36,019 bases of DNA from Alienimonas chondri (lineage in GTDB: Bacteria > Planctomycetota > Planctomycetia > Planctomycetales > Planctomycetaceae): positions 1-36,019 of the forward strand of contig NZ_WTPX01000075.1 of assembly GCF_013036045.1 (NCBI RefSeq), given 5' to 3'. The stretch's first letter is position 1. Every line of letters begins with the position of its first letter. The notes under the pieces were generated by a model that saw only the letters and a program-made list of their open reading frames with translations, was not told where the DNA came from and did not search any database. The position numbers and the translations under genes are program-made. This document shows positions 7,755 through 16,911 of the stretch, one piece after another.

Positions 7755-8948
7755 CTAATACCGTCCGTCGCGGACTTCAAAGTGGGTCGGTTTGCCCAGC
7801 GTCCGTCCGCCGCGGGCGATCCAGTCGGCGACCCAGTCGATCACGCGTTCGATCGGCGTGTCCGGCGCGCCGAGCAACGCCGTCGCTTGGGCGGCGTTGG
7901 CCAGGAGGGCGGCGGGAGCCGGTTCGCCGGTGAAGGCGACGGACGTGTTCATCCTCTCGGCGAGGCGGGTCGCGACGTCGCGGACCGCGAGCGTCTGCGT
8001 GCCGGTGACGTTGATCGCCAGCGGCGGGCTGGCGGCCTGTTCCAGCAGCCGAAGCGCCGCGGCGTTGGCGTCGCCCTGCCAGATGCCGTTGAAGTGTCCC
8101 GTCGAGAGATCGATCGGCTGGCCGGCGGCGATTCGCTGCGCCAGATCCACCAGCACGCCGTACCGGGGCTCCAAGGCGTAGTTCAGCCGCAGGAGGACCA
8201 CGGGCGTGCCTCGTTCGCGCGAGGCGTACTCGAACAGCCGTTCGCGGGCCACGGCCGCGTTCGCGTACTCGCCCCGCGGCTCCAGCGCGTCCGTCTCCAC
8301 GCTCCCGCCTGAGCCGACGGGCACGAAGTCGTACACGCACCCCGTGCTGAACGCCACGATCGCGGCGTCGCGGTACGCCCGCGACGCCTGGATCGGCGCG
8401 ACCGTGTTCGCCGCCCACGTGAGGTCCGGCCGCTCCGACGTGCCGAACTTCAGCCCCGCCATGTAGACCACATGAGCGGCCGGGGGCAGTCGATCCACGG
8501 CGTCCTCCGCGAGCAGGTCGCACGCGACCGTTTCCGCCCCGGCCGCCTCATGTCGCCGGCGGACCGATACGTCGCCGAAACGGCTCACGCTGAACACCTT
8601 CGCCGGACTGCCCGCGGCGTCCCGCGCGCGGCAGGCCATCGTCACCAGCGACGTGCCCATCTTGCCCGCGCTGCCGAGGACGGCGAGGTCGCCTCGCAGC
8701 CGGCGGAAGACGTCGACGACTGCGGGCGCGGGACGACTGAGAAGCTCTTCCAACGCGGTTTCGTCGGCGAGGCGATCGGGAAGGTCCACGACGAATGCGT
8801 CCGAGCGATGACGGAGGTGGAAGGCGGCGGGGGCTGCCGGTCTACTGCCCCGTCTATCCGGTCGCCAAGAACGAATCCCCCCCGCCCGAACCCGAGCGGG
8901 GCGAACGTCCAATCCCTGTTGCGCCGGGATGTCGTAGCCGGCGAACAC
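7755..8948 (-). CDS. NAD-dependent epimerase/dehydratase family protein (SDR)
   Basis: The Rossmann fold is visible in DLAVLGSAGKMGTSLVTMA, an atypical GxxGKMG nucleotide-binding loop. CDLLAEDAVDRLP, VVYMAGLKFGTS and AFSTGCVYDFVP follow. The usual YxxxK is not evident: YANAAVARERLFE occupies its place. Many relatives annotated as epimerases share this degenerate site, so the reaction is uncertain. Recognisable sequence begins at about residue 54 (FVVDLPDRLADETALEELL). The first 50 residues are Arg/Pro/Ala-rich without family likeness, so the true start may be the in-frame GTG at 8789 and not the ATG at 8948. It lies upstream of the DapA-family gene, with a 135-bp gap. Confidence 0.75.
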   Translation of the reverse strand: MFAGYDIPAQQGLDVRPARVRAGGIRSWRPDRRGSRPAAPAAFHLRHRSDAFVVDLPDRLADETALEELLSRPAPAVVDVFRRLRGDLAVLGSAGKMGTSLVTMACRARDAAGSPAKVFSVSRFGDVSVRRRHEAAGAETVACDLLAEDAVDRLPPAAHVVYMAGLKFGTSERPDLTWAANTVAPIQASRAYRDAAIVAFSTGCVYDFVPVGSGGSVETDALEPRGEYANAAVARERLFEYASRERGTPVVLLRLNYALEPRYGVLVDLAQRIAAGQPIDLSTGHFNGIWQGDANAAALRLLEQAASPPLAINVTGTQTLAVRDVATRLAERMNTSVAFTGEPAPAALLANAAQATALLGAPDTPIERVIDWVADWIARGGRTLGKPTHFEVRDGRY

Positions 8949-9389
8949 ACCGACGGGGCGAGGCAGTCCTCAATCCCCTTTCAAAGCCGACGACGTTCCG
9001 CCGTCCAAGGTCGATCAGCCGGGCCTTCGGCCGACCAAACCAAGTACGCGGCGCGGGCCGTCGGCCTCCTCCGCGAAGGCAACCCATTCGGGCGGACGAA
9101 TCCGAGGGGAAGCGTGCTCCCAACGAGAGACGCCGGTACGATCAGCGAAATCTAAGAGGGAATTGACCCATTTCCGCATTCGGTTCGGCTGATGACCGGC
9201 GTCGCGTAAGCGTTCCCGAACAGCTTGCCGAATCCCTCGGTCGTCTGATTTTCGATTCAAACCGGCAGTCATTCCTGATGGGCAATCGCGTCGACATCGC
9301 ATGAGCCGCACCTTCCGAGTCCCCGCCGACGTGGTCCGCCCGTCGAACTTCCCGTCACACGCAGAGCCGAAAGCGTCGGAGGCGCCCCG
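8949..9389. other. Intergenic stretch between divergent genes
   Basis: This 440-bp stretch separates the minus-strand epimerase from the plus-strand cytochrome gene, so it should hold promoters for both. The part from about 9150 to 9300 is more AT-rich than its surroundings. I see no convincing -35/-10 pair, no RNA gene and no protein with family likeness. A minus-strand open frame (9015-9311) is probably accidental. Confidence 0.4.
9378..9382 (+). promoter_or_regulatory. Shine-Dalgarno sequence of the cytochrome c gene
   Basis: GGAGG lies seven bases before ATG 9390 and supports that start. Strong Shine-Dalgarno sites are uncommon elsewhere in this window. Confidence 0.6.
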
Positions 9390-10604
9390 ATGAACGCGTC
9401 TTTCAATCTCAGCCCGGCGAGAGCGTCCGCATGTCTGCTGGCGATATCGCTCGCCCTGTCGCCCGGCGCGGCCGACGCGGCTGAGGACGCCGAGCCGTTC
9501 GCTCTGTTGGTGGAAACGCTCGAATCGTCCGACGATTCAGGGGTCCAGGCCGCGTTGCTCAAGGGCATGCTCCTCGGCCTGGAAGGGCGCCGAAATGTGG
9601 CGGCCCCCGCTGGCTGGACGACGTTGAGCCGCAAGCTGACGACCAGCGAGAACGACGCGGTCCGCCAGCGAACGGTCGCGTTGTCCCAGATCTTCGGCGA
9701 TCAGGCCGCGGCGGCGCGAGCGCTGGCGAGCGTGCAAGATCCCGCGATCGAGGCGGGTCAGCGGCGTTCGGCGTTGAGTTTGCTGCTCAATCAACAGAAC
9801 CGGGACGCGTCCGACCTGCTGAAGTCATTGATCGACGATCCGGCGATGACCCTCGACGCGATCCGCGGCTATGCGGTCGTCGAAAACGAGGAGGCGCCGT
9901 CGGTCCTGCTCACGCGATTCCCCAAGCTGGACGCTCAACAACGACGAGCGGTGATCGAAACGCTGGCGTCGCGCAAGGTCTATGCGGAAGCGTTGCTGGA
10001 AGCGTTAAACAATCAGCAGGTTGCGCGGGACGACGTGCCGGCCCAGGTCGCCCGCTCGCTGAACGCTCTGCTGGGCGAACGCTTCACGGAAACGTTCGGC
10101 GAGGTGCGGGCGGTCTCCGAAGATCGCGCCCGGTTGCTTCAGAAGTACAAGACGCTCTGCAGCCCGACCGCGATCGCTGCCGCGAACGCCTCCCGCGGCA
10201 GGGCCGTGTTTCAGAAGACCTGCGCCGCCTGTCACACGCTCTATGGGGAAGGAGGCGAGGTCGGCCCGGACCTGACCGGATCGAATCGCGCGAACCTCGA
10301 TTACATCCTGCTCAACAGCGTCGACCCCAGCTACGACGTGCCGGATGCGTACAAAACCACTTCGGTGCTGACCGTGGACGGACGGGTGATCAACGGCGTC
10401 CTGGCCGAGGAAGACGCCGTGAGAATCGTCCTCAAAACGGCCGAAGAACCGCGCCTCGTCGTCGCCAAGGAAGACGTTCTCGAGCGATCCGTTTCCCCCA
10501 CCTCCATGATGCCCGACGGACAGTTGGACCAACTGGACGAACAGGCAGTGATCGACCTGATTAAGTATTTACGAACGACCGAGCAGGTGGAGACGGCGAA
10601 ATGA
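9390..10604 (+). CDS. HEAT-repeat protein with PVC-type c-type heme-binding domain
   Basis: The 404-residue product has a signal peptide (to about residue 30, ending ADA-AE). Residues 35-250 are helical HEAT-like repeats. The C-terminal cytochrome c module resembles the Pirellula/Verrucomicrobium heme-binding domain (TIGR02603). It has C278-A-A-C281-H282, then GEGGEVGPDLTGSNRANLDY, a Vx(5)GRVINGVL beta hairpin, and the likely axial Met at 373/374 (TSMMPDGQ). It should carry one covalent heme in the periplasm and accept electrons from the dehydrogenase encoded next. The two genes overlap by ATGA at 10601-10604, implying translational coupling. Start ATG 9390 is supported by its Shine-Dalgarno site and leader. 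Confidence 0.9.
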   Translation: MNASFNLSPARASACLLAISLALSPGAADAAEDAEPFALLVETLESSDDSGVQAALLKGMLLGLEGRRNVAAPAGWTTLSRKLTTSENDAVRQRTVALSQIFGDQAAAARALASVQDPAIEAGQRRSALSLLLNQQNRDASDLLKSLIDDPAMTLDAIRGYAVVENEEAPSVLLTRFPKLDAQQRRAVIETLASRKVYAEALLEALNNQQVARDDVPAQVARSLNALLGERFTETFGEVRAVSEDRARLLQKYKTLCSPTAIAAANASRGRAVFQKTCAACHTLYGEGGEVGPDLTGSNRANLDYILLNSVDPSYDVPDAYKTTSVLTVDGRVINGVLAEEDAVRIVLKTAEEPRLVVAKEDVLERSVSPTSMMPDGQLDQLDEQAVIDLIKYLRTTEQVETAK

Positions 10605-12970
10605 AGATCTTTACGCACGGCGCCAGCGTCTCGCGGGCATTTCTCGCGGCCCCGACGGCGCTGATCAATGCGCTCGCAGTTCTTGCGCTCGTCGCTTCCC
10701 CGACGTTTGCCGACGACGGGGACGACCATCCGCCGATGAAGCAACACAAGGACAGCGACGCTCCGTTTTTAAAGCCTGCGGAAGCCGTCGCGAAGATGTC
10801 GATTCCGGAGGGCTTCGAGGTGTCGGTCTTTGCGTCCGAGCCCGACATCGCCGAGCCGATCGCCTTCTGCTTCGACGACCGCGGGCGACTGTGGGTCGCG
10901 GAGAACTTCAACTATCAGACGCGGCGGCAGCATACCGACGAACCGGTCAGCCGCATTCAGATTCTCGAGGACACGGACGGCGACGGCGTCTTCGACAAGA
11001 AGAAGACGTTCACGGACAGGTTGACGTTTACGTCGGGCCTGGCCTGCGGGTTCGGGGGCGTGTTCGTCGGCTCGCCGCCGAACCTGACGTTCATTCCGGA
11101 TGCGGACGGCGACGACGTGCCGGACGGTCCGCCGGAACCGCTGCTGGACGGCTGGGGCATTCAGGATCGTCACGAGACGCTGAACAGTTTTATCTGGGGT
11201 CCGGACGGTTGGCTCTACGGCTGTCACGGCGTGTTCACCCAGTCCCACGTCGGCAAACCGGGGGACGGGGACGCCGAGCGACAGTTCATCGACGGCGGAA
11301 TCTGGCGGTATCATCCGACCCGGAAGACGTTCGAGATCTTCGCGAGGGGGTTATCGAATCCGTGGGGATTCGACTTCGACGACCACGGCCAAGGCTTCGC
11401 GACCTGCTGCGTGATCCCTCACCTGTTTCATGTCGTGCAGGGCGGCGTCTATCACAAACAAAGCAAGCCGCACGTCAACCCGTACGTCTACGACGACATT
11501 AAGACGATCCGGGACCATACGCACCTGTCCGCCCACGGCGGAGCGCGTTTCTATCTGGCGGACGCATTCCCGGAGCAGTACCGCGATCGGCTGTTCATGT
11601 GCAACATTCACGAACACGCCGTGCTGACGGACGTCATGGTCCCGAAGGGTTCCAGCTTTATCGGACAGCACGGCGACGATTTCCTGCCGACGAACGACCT
11701 CGCGTGGGTCGGGTTCAGCGTGGAAATCGGGCCGGAAGGCGGCGTCTATTTGCTCGACTGGCACGACCAGGACGTGTGCGGGAACGCGGTGAAATTTCCC
11801 AACAGCGGCCGCATTTATCGCGTCATGCCGAAAGGGGCGAAGGCGATCGCGCGGCCGAACCTGAGAGCCCTGTCTGATGCACAACTGGTCGACCTGCAGG
11901 CTCATTCGAACGACTGGTACGTGCGACAGGCGCGAACCCTGCTGCAATTTCGGGCGGCGAGCGGCGAGCTGAACGCCTCGGCCGTTCACGCGCAGCTGAA
12001 CGACCTGTTCCGAACGGCCGCGACCTCTCCGAAGCGACTTCGCGCGCTCTGGGCGCTGCAGGTCACCGGCGGCCTGAACGCCGAGCGACTGCAATCGCTG
12101 CTGGACCATGAAGACGAACACATTCGCAGCTGGGCGATTCAATTCCTCTGCGACGGCAGCTCGGCCAACGCGTTTCAGGATGCAAGCACGGTCGAAACGT
12201 CGCCGGTCGGCAGAGCGGTTCTCGACCGGTTCGCGGCGATGGCGAAGACGGACGACTCGCAGATCGTGCGGCTTTATCTGGCCTCCGCCGTCCAACGATT
12301 GCCGTTCGCGGATCGCTGGCCGATTCTGGCGGGGCTCGCTTCGCACGCCGAGGACGTCGACGACAATAACCTGCCTCGCATGTATTGGTTCGGATTGGAG
12401 CCGATGACGCCCGGCCATCCGCGCGAAGCGCTAAAGTTGGCCGTCGGCGGCAAGATTCCGTTCCTGCAGGAGTCGGTGGCCCGGCGCCTGACCACGGGAA
12501 CCGCCCCCGCGAACACGGTCTCCGCCGTGCAGAGCCAGGCGACGCGGGACCGCCTGATCCAGACGGTGGCGGCGGGTTTCCGGGTGCAAAACCCCGGTTT
12601 AGACGGAGTGGTCCGCCATCAGGCGTTCCGGAACGAGAGTGCCGTGCAGACTCATCCGAAGGACCGCGAGACGCCCTGCGTGCTGCAGACGCGATCCGTC
12701 GACGTTCCGAAGGGAAAGAAGACGACGCTCCGGTTGCGCGTCAGTCATCATCCGCACGGAGACTGGCAACTGCGCGTCCTGGCCGACGGCAAGGTCGTCG
12801 CGGATCAGATCGTCAGTTCCAAGACGGTGGGCGAGGACGAGTGGCTGGACGTCTCCGTCGACCTGTCCGGTTTCGCGGGCCGCCGAATCGACCTCGACGT
12901 CGAAAACCGCGCGAACGGTTGGAGCAACGAATGGGCCTATTGGAACGGAGTCGAGATCGTGAAGGAGTGA
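10601..12970 (+). CDS. PVC-type membrane-bound dehydrogenase (beta-propeller, TIGR02604-like) with C-terminal beta-sandwich
   Basis: The 789-residue product is exported (hydrophobic leader to about residue 37). Residues 65-410 match the putative dehydrogenase N-terminal domain: FEVSVFASEPDIAEPIAFCF, GRLWVAENFNYQ, the Ca-binding-like DTDGDGVFDKKKTF, GWLYGCHGVF, GLSNPWGFDFDDHGQG, and LLDWHDQDVCGN. This resembles soluble glucose/sorbosone dehydrogenase propellers. HEAT-like helices follow (about 425-590). The last 120 residues form a carbohydrate-binding-like jelly roll ending in RANGWSNEWAYWNGVEI. No CxxCH is present, whereas such proteins commonly carry their own heme domain; here heme is supplied by the preceding gene. 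The likely role is periplasmic sugar or polyol oxidation. The exact substrate is unknown. Confidence 0.87.
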   Translation: MKIFTHGASVSRAFLAAPTALINALAVLALVASPTFADDGDDHPPMKQHKDSDAPFLKPAEAVAKMSIPEGFEVSVFASEPDIAEPIAFCFDDRGRLWVAENFNYQTRRQHTDEPVSRIQILEDTDGDGVFDKKKTFTDRLTFTSGLACGFGGVFVGSPPNLTFIPDADGDDVPDGPPEPLLDGWGIQDRHETLNSFIWGPDGWLYGCHGVFTQSHVGKPGDGDAERQFIDGGIWRYHPTRKTFEIFARGLSNPWGFDFDDHGQGFATCCVIPHLFHVVQGGVYHKQSKPHVNPYVYDDIKTIRDHTHLSAHGGARFYLADAFPEQYRDRLFMCNIHEHAVLTDVMVPKGSSFIGQHGDDFLPTNDLAWVGFSVEIGPEGGVYLLDWHDQDVCGNAVKFPNSGRIYRVMPKGAKAIARPNLRALSDAQLVDLQAHSNDWYVRQARTLLQFRAASGELNASAVHAQLNDLFRTAATSPKRLRALWALQVTGGLNAERLQSLLDHEDEHIRSWAIQFLCDGSSANAFQDASTVETSPVGRAVLDRFAAMAKTDDSQIVRLYLASAVQRLPFADRWPILAGLASHAEDVDDNNLPRMYWFGLEPMTPGHPREALKLAVGGKIPFLQESVARRLTTGTAPANTVSAVQSQATRDRLIQTVAAGFRVQNPGLDGVVRHQAFRNESAVQTHPKDRETPCVLQTRSVDVPKGKKTTLRLRVSHHPHGDWQLRVLADGKVVADQIVSSKTVGEDEWLDVSVDLSGFAGRRIDLDVENRANGWSNEWAYWNGVEIVKE

Positions 12971-13143
12971 TCGACCGGGCGGCTCGCGAACCCCTGCCTG
13001 TCGCCGGGCTCGGGCGCTGCGGCATCGCCGCGACCGGACCGAGGAGACGCCTCCATCGCCACAAAGAATAAAAGCGCCCGATCGCCTGTGACGGCTCCGG
13101 GTCGTTCTGCGAACTTCACCTCCGCGAGTCGTACCGTCACCAC

Positions 13144-13149
13144 GAAGGA
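13144..13149 (+). promoter_or_regulatory. Shine-Dalgarno sequence that fixes the ThuA start
   Basis: GAAGGA lies seven bases before ATG 13157. This favours that codon over the in-frame GTG at 13088, because 13157 is also where the signal peptide begins. Confidence 0.6.
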
Positions 13150-13156
13150 CACACCG

Positions 13157-14041
13157 ATGAGATATGCATTACTGACCGTCTTGGGTCTGGTCGCGGTCGA
13201 CGCAGCCGCGTTCGCCGCCGACAAGGCAAAGATCGTTTTTATTTCCGGCAAGCCCAGCCACGGGCCGATGGCCCACGAGCATCGCGCCGGAAACACCATC
13301 CTGGCCGACGCGTTGAACGACTCCGGTTTGGATGTGGAAGCCGTCGTCGTTCCGCATTACGGATACCCCGAGGACGAATCGATTCTGGAGAACGCGGCGA
13401 CCGTCGTCATTTTCTGCTCGGGGCACCAAGCGCACGTGCTCAACCCGCACCTGGATGAGTTCGACGCCCTCATGAAGAAGGGCGTCGGCGTCGTGATGAT
13501 TCACTGGGCGACCGAAGCCGAGAAAGGCGAGCCGGGCGAGAAGTTTCTGGAGTGGATGGGCGGCTTCTGCGATCTCGACTGGTCGGTCAATCCGCACTGG
13601 ACTCCGCATTTTACGGACCTGCCCGTGCACCCGATTACCAACGGAGTGGGCGATTTCAGCGTCCACGACGAATGGTATTACCACATGCGATTCGTCGAGG
13701 ACATGCGGGGGGTGACGCCCATCCTCTCGGACCTGCCGCGGCCGGTCACTCTCGCCCGCCCCGACGGACCGCGCAGCGGAAACCCGGCCGTCCGCAAGGC
13801 CGTTGCGAACGGCGAGGAACAACACGTCGCCTGGGCGTACGAACGTCCCGCCGGCGGACGCGGCTTCGGTTTCACCGGAGCCCACAATCATGCCAGTTGG
13901 CAGAATGAAAACTTCCGCAAGGTCGTCCTGAACGCGATTCTCTGGACCGCGAACGTCGAAGTCCCCGAAGAGGGCTGCCCTTCGCCGGCCGTGAGCGATG
14001 AAGGGCTCAAAGAGAACGTCGACGACAAGTCGCCTCGCTAG
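13157..14041 (+). CDS. Secreted ThuA-domain protein (trehalose-utilization-like)
   Basis: The 294-residue product has a short signal peptide (MRYALLTVLGLVAVDAAAFA). It then has the ThuA/glutamine-amidotransferase-like flavodoxin fold: KIVFISGKPSHGPMAHEH at the first strand, ATVVIFCSGHQAHVL, GVGVVMIHWATEAEKGEPG, NPHWTPHF, HDEWYYHMRF, and the closing GRGFGFTGAHNHASWQNENF. These blocks are typical of the planctomycete ThuA group. Family members accompany sugar dehydrogenases and GH or sulfatase genes, and their reaction is still unsettled. It follows the dehydrogenase gene by 186 bp on the same strand and probably belongs to the same catabolic unit. Confidence 0.88.
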   Translation: MRYALLTVLGLVAVDAAAFAADKAKIVFISGKPSHGPMAHEHRAGNTILADALNDSGLDVEAVVVPHYGYPEDESILENAATVVIFCSGHQAHVLNPHLDEFDALMKKGVGVVMIHWATEAEKGEPGEKFLEWMGGFCDLDWSVNPHWTPHFTDLPVHPITNGVGDFSVHDEWYYHMRFVEDMRGVTPILSDLPRPVTLARPDGPRSGNPAVRKAVANGEEQHVAWAYERPAGGRGFGFTGAHNHASWQNENFRKVVLNAILWTANVEVPEEGCPSPAVSDEGLKENVDDKSPR

Positions 14042-14386
14042 AAGACGACTGCAGCCGAGGCCGCTCGAACGGCGGCCCGGCCCGAACGCGACCGTTCTAC
14101 TCAATGGGAAGCCGTCCCGCGGCGGCGTCGCCAAAGAATCCATTCGCTCTCACGAGATGCCGAACGGCCGAGCGCCGAAAACGCGGCCCAAGACACGTCG
14201 CTCTCCTGGCTCGCCGGCTTCCCGCCGCGAGCGGAACGACCTCACGTCTGATAGGGTCGACAGAGTCTTTCCGCCGCCTCTGCCGCCGCCGGGATATAGT
14301 GGTCGCCGCCGGTCGCGCCTGGATCCCTCGCGCGAATGGGTGATCGACGACTCGCATCGCGTTTAAAGAGACTCGTGACACACCCC
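14042..14386. other. Intergenic stretch before the sulfatase run
   Basis: About 350 bp between the ThuA gene and the first sulfatase. Open frames on both strands are Arg/Pro-rich and without family likeness. I see no terminator with a T tract and no clear promoter. Confidence 0.4.
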
Positions 14387-14398
14387 ATGAGAGCCAGC

Positions 14399-16099
14399 AT
14401 GAAGCGAAACCCCGGCGGTTTTGTATTGTTCGTCGCCGCCGTTCTGCTGGCGGAGACGACCGCCCGCGCGGATCCGCCCCGGCCCAACGTTCTGTTGATC
14501 ATGGCGGACGATCTGGGCTTCTCGGACCTCGGTTGCTACGGCGGGGAGATCGCGACGCCCAACTTGGATTCGATTGCGGCGGACGGGTTGCGATTCAGCC
14601 AGTTCTATAACACGGCCCGATGCTGGCCGTCTCGTAGCGCTTTATTGACCGGCTACTATCCCCAGCAAATCCGGCGCGACGTCTTGCCGAGCGTTCCCGG
14701 AGGCGGCCAGGGCGTTCGGCCCGATTGGGCGGTTCTGCTTCCTGAGCTGCTGGAACCGGTCGGGTACCGGTCGTACCACACCGGCAAGTGGCATATCGAC
14801 GGCATGCCGATCGCGGAAGGCTTCGACCGCTCCTATTACCTGCGGGACCAGGGTCGCTTTTTCAATCCGACTCGAAGCTGGAAAGACGACGTCAAGCTGC
14901 CGCCGGTGGAGAAAGGCGCCGACTACTACGCGACCACGGCGCTCGCGGATCACGCCGTCGAGGTTCTTCGCGAGCATGAACGGGGGCATGCCGACGAGCC
15001 GTTCTTTCATTACCTCGCCTTTACGGCGCCGCATTTCCCGCTGCACGCGCTGCCCGAAGACATCGCCGTCTACGAAGACACGTACGCACCGGGATGGGAC
15101 GTCATTCGCGCACAACGCTGGCGACGCATGCAACAAATGGGGCTGCTGGATGCGACGGCGGTCCGCCAGCCTTCGCGCGTCGAACGCGACCTCGGTCCGC
15201 CCTATCACTTCCCCGCGGCGCTGGACGCCCTCGGCGAGGGCGAAGTCAACAGGCCCGTTCCCTGGCAGAGCCTCAGCGACCGGCAGAAGACGTTTCAGGC
15301 GACCAAGATGGCGATTCACGCGGCGATGATTCACCGCATGGATCTCGAGATCGGCCGCGTCTTCGATCAGATCAAAGAGATGGGACAGTGGGAGAACACC
15401 CTGGTGTTGTTTCTGTCCGACAACGGCGCGAGCGCCGAGATCATGGTTCGCGACGACGGGCATGACCCGTCGGCCGACCCCGGTTCCGCGGAGACGTATT
15501 TGTGCCTCGGGCCGGGATGGTCGACGACGTGCAACACCCCGTTTCGTCGCCACAAGACGTGGACGCACGAAGGGGGCACGTCGACGCCGTTGCTCGCGGC
15601 GTGGCCGAGGGGCATCAAAGCCCGCGGGGAGATCCGCCGCAGCCCGGGGCACATCATCGACATCGCGGCGACGCTGCTGGAACTGACCGGCGCCGAGACG
15701 GCGGCGGAAGCGCCCCCCGCCCCGGGAAAAAGCCTCGTGCCGGCGTTCTCCACAACTGCGGCGTCCTCCGAAGACGCGGCTGCGGAGCCGAGAACGATCT
15801 GGTGGTTTCACGACGGTCATAAAGCCGTCCGCATCGGCGACTGGAAGGCCGTCGCCCCGGTCGGCGAACCGTGGGAACTCTACCACTTGGCGGCGGACCG
15901 CCAGGAAGCACACGACCTCGCCGTACCGCGGGCGGATAAGTTGGAAGAGCTCGTGACGGAGTGGAGTCGCTATGTCGACGAATTCACGGAACTTGCCTCG
16001 CGGGACCTCCCGGCGGACGTGCGGCGGAAGGCCCGGGGCGCCGCGAAAGACTCGATTGAAATGAAGGACAAGCAAGCGGCGGGGAAGCCCCAACGCTAG
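14399..16099 (+). CDS. Secreted arylsulfatase (formylglycine type), sulfatase 1 of 5
   Basis: A signal peptide starts at ATG 14399 (MKRNPGGFVLFVAAVLLAET); ATG 14387 is a close alternative. The 566-residue enzyme shows all alkaline-phosphatase-superfamily sulfatase blocks: VLLIMADDLGFSDLG (metal Asp pair), C75-W-P-S-R with the Cys to be oxidised to formylglycine, TGKWHID, and the C-terminal metal motif FLSDNGAS. The block GPGWSTTCNTPFRRHKTWTH is characteristic of the arylsulfatase group with GPGWS and PFRRHK motifs. All catalytic residues are present. It should remove sulfate esters from a carbohydrate in the periplasm. It heads a run of five sulfatase genes on the same strand. Confidence 0.92.
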   Translation: MKRNPGGFVLFVAAVLLAETTARADPPRPNVLLIMADDLGFSDLGCYGGEIATPNLDSIAADGLRFSQFYNTARCWPSRSALLTGYYPQQIRRDVLPSVPGGGQGVRPDWAVLLPELLEPVGYRSYHTGKWHIDGMPIAEGFDRSYYLRDQGRFFNPTRSWKDDVKLPPVEKGADYYATTALADHAVEVLREHERGHADEPFFHYLAFTAPHFPLHALPEDIAVYEDTYAPGWDVIRAQRWRRMQQMGLLDATAVRQPSRVERDLGPPYHFPAALDALGEGEVNRPVPWQSLSDRQKTFQATKMAIHAAMIHRMDLEIGRVFDQIKEMGQWENTLVLFLSDNGASAEIMVRDDGHDPSADPGSAETYLCLGPGWSTTCNTPFRRHKTWTHEGGTSTPLLAAWPRGIKARGEIRRSPGHIIDIAATLLELTGAETAAEAPPAPGKSLVPAFSTTAASSEDAAAEPRTIWWFHDGHKAVRIGDWKAVAPVGEPWELYHLAADRQEAHDLAVPRADKLEELVTEWSRYVDEFTELASRDLPADVRRKARGAAKDSIEMKDKQAAGKPQR

Positions 16100-16200
16100 C
16101 AAGTCTGACTTGGCGGGAAGCGTTTCGTCCGACCGTACGCCGGCCGTTCTCGACGGCGCCCGCGGAGAATCCCGAAGCCGAGACCGCGGACGCCGGCGGC

Positions 16201-16860
16201 GAAAAACCATGGATCTTTTACGGACCGACGCTGAACGCCTCCCCCGACCGAGCGGAAAGCTGGATGCATCAGAAGTTTCTCGACGCCGGCGTCGCCGTGG
16301 CGGGAATTGACGTGGGGGAGGCGTACGGCAGTCCGCACGCGTTTCCGCATTTCGAGGCCCTCTACCAGAATATGATCGAGGACGGCTACTCGAAGAAACC
16401 CGCGCTGCTGGGGCGCGGTCGCGGCGGTCTCCGGGTCGGCAGCTGGGCGACCGAACATCCAGACCGAGTCGCCGGCATCGGCGGAATCATCCCCTGCTAC
16501 GACTATACGATCGACCCGGGCCTGCGCCGCGCCGCGCCGGCCTATGGCGTGAGCGAACAAGTCCTCGCCGCTGAGCAGCACGCGCTGAACCCGATCAAAC
16601 GGGCCGCCGCGTTGGCTGACGCCGGGATCCCGGTGTCGATCGTTCACGATCAGGACGACGGGACCGCCCCCCTCGCGGAGAGTTCCGCCGCTCTCGAGCG
16701 GGTTCACCGATCGAGGGGCGTCGGCGGATTGATCAAGGTGATCCGGGTCGACGGGAAAGGCGACGGCTCTTGTTCGAGCAGCGTCCGTTGTCGGGAGTTG
16801 GTCCGGTTCCTCATCGACAGGGCGGGCGGCCGGGGGGAGCGGAAATCGATTGATCAATAA
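16201..16860 (+). pseudogene. Degenerate alpha/beta hydrolase (prolyl-oligopeptidase-like), catalytic Ser and His lost
   Basis: The frame runs without a usable upstream start: family likeness begins at EKPWIFYGPTLN (16201) and the only in-frame ATG is 16264. MHQKFLDAGVAVAGIDVGEA, ALYQNMIEDGYSKKPALLG and WATEHPDRVAGIGGIIPCYDY match the planctomycete alpha/beta hydrolases that lie next to sulfatases. The nucleophile elbow, normally GRSRGG, reads GRGRGG: the Ser codon is GGT at 16417-16419. The catalytic His, normally in GxGH, is Asp (GKGDG, GAC at 16762-16764). The Asp region (VHDQDD) is recognisable. The signal peptide and N-terminal strands are also absent. A truncated, double-mutated gene is most likely a pseudogene; a binding pseudoenzyme is possible but lacks a leader. 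Confidence 0.8.
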
Positions 16861-16911
16861 AAAGACCCGCAGCGTTCCCGCCGACTCACGACCTGAAGAG
16901 AAACGACACCG

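Noticed and set aside
9015-9311. Minus-strand 98-residue frame in the 8949-9389 gap
   Set aside because: No start signal, no recognisable domain and no family likeness.
11351-12418. Long minus-strand frame opposite the dehydrogenase
   Set aside because: The plus-strand product has continuous PVC dehydrogenase motifs; the antisense product is Arg/Val-rich and featureless.
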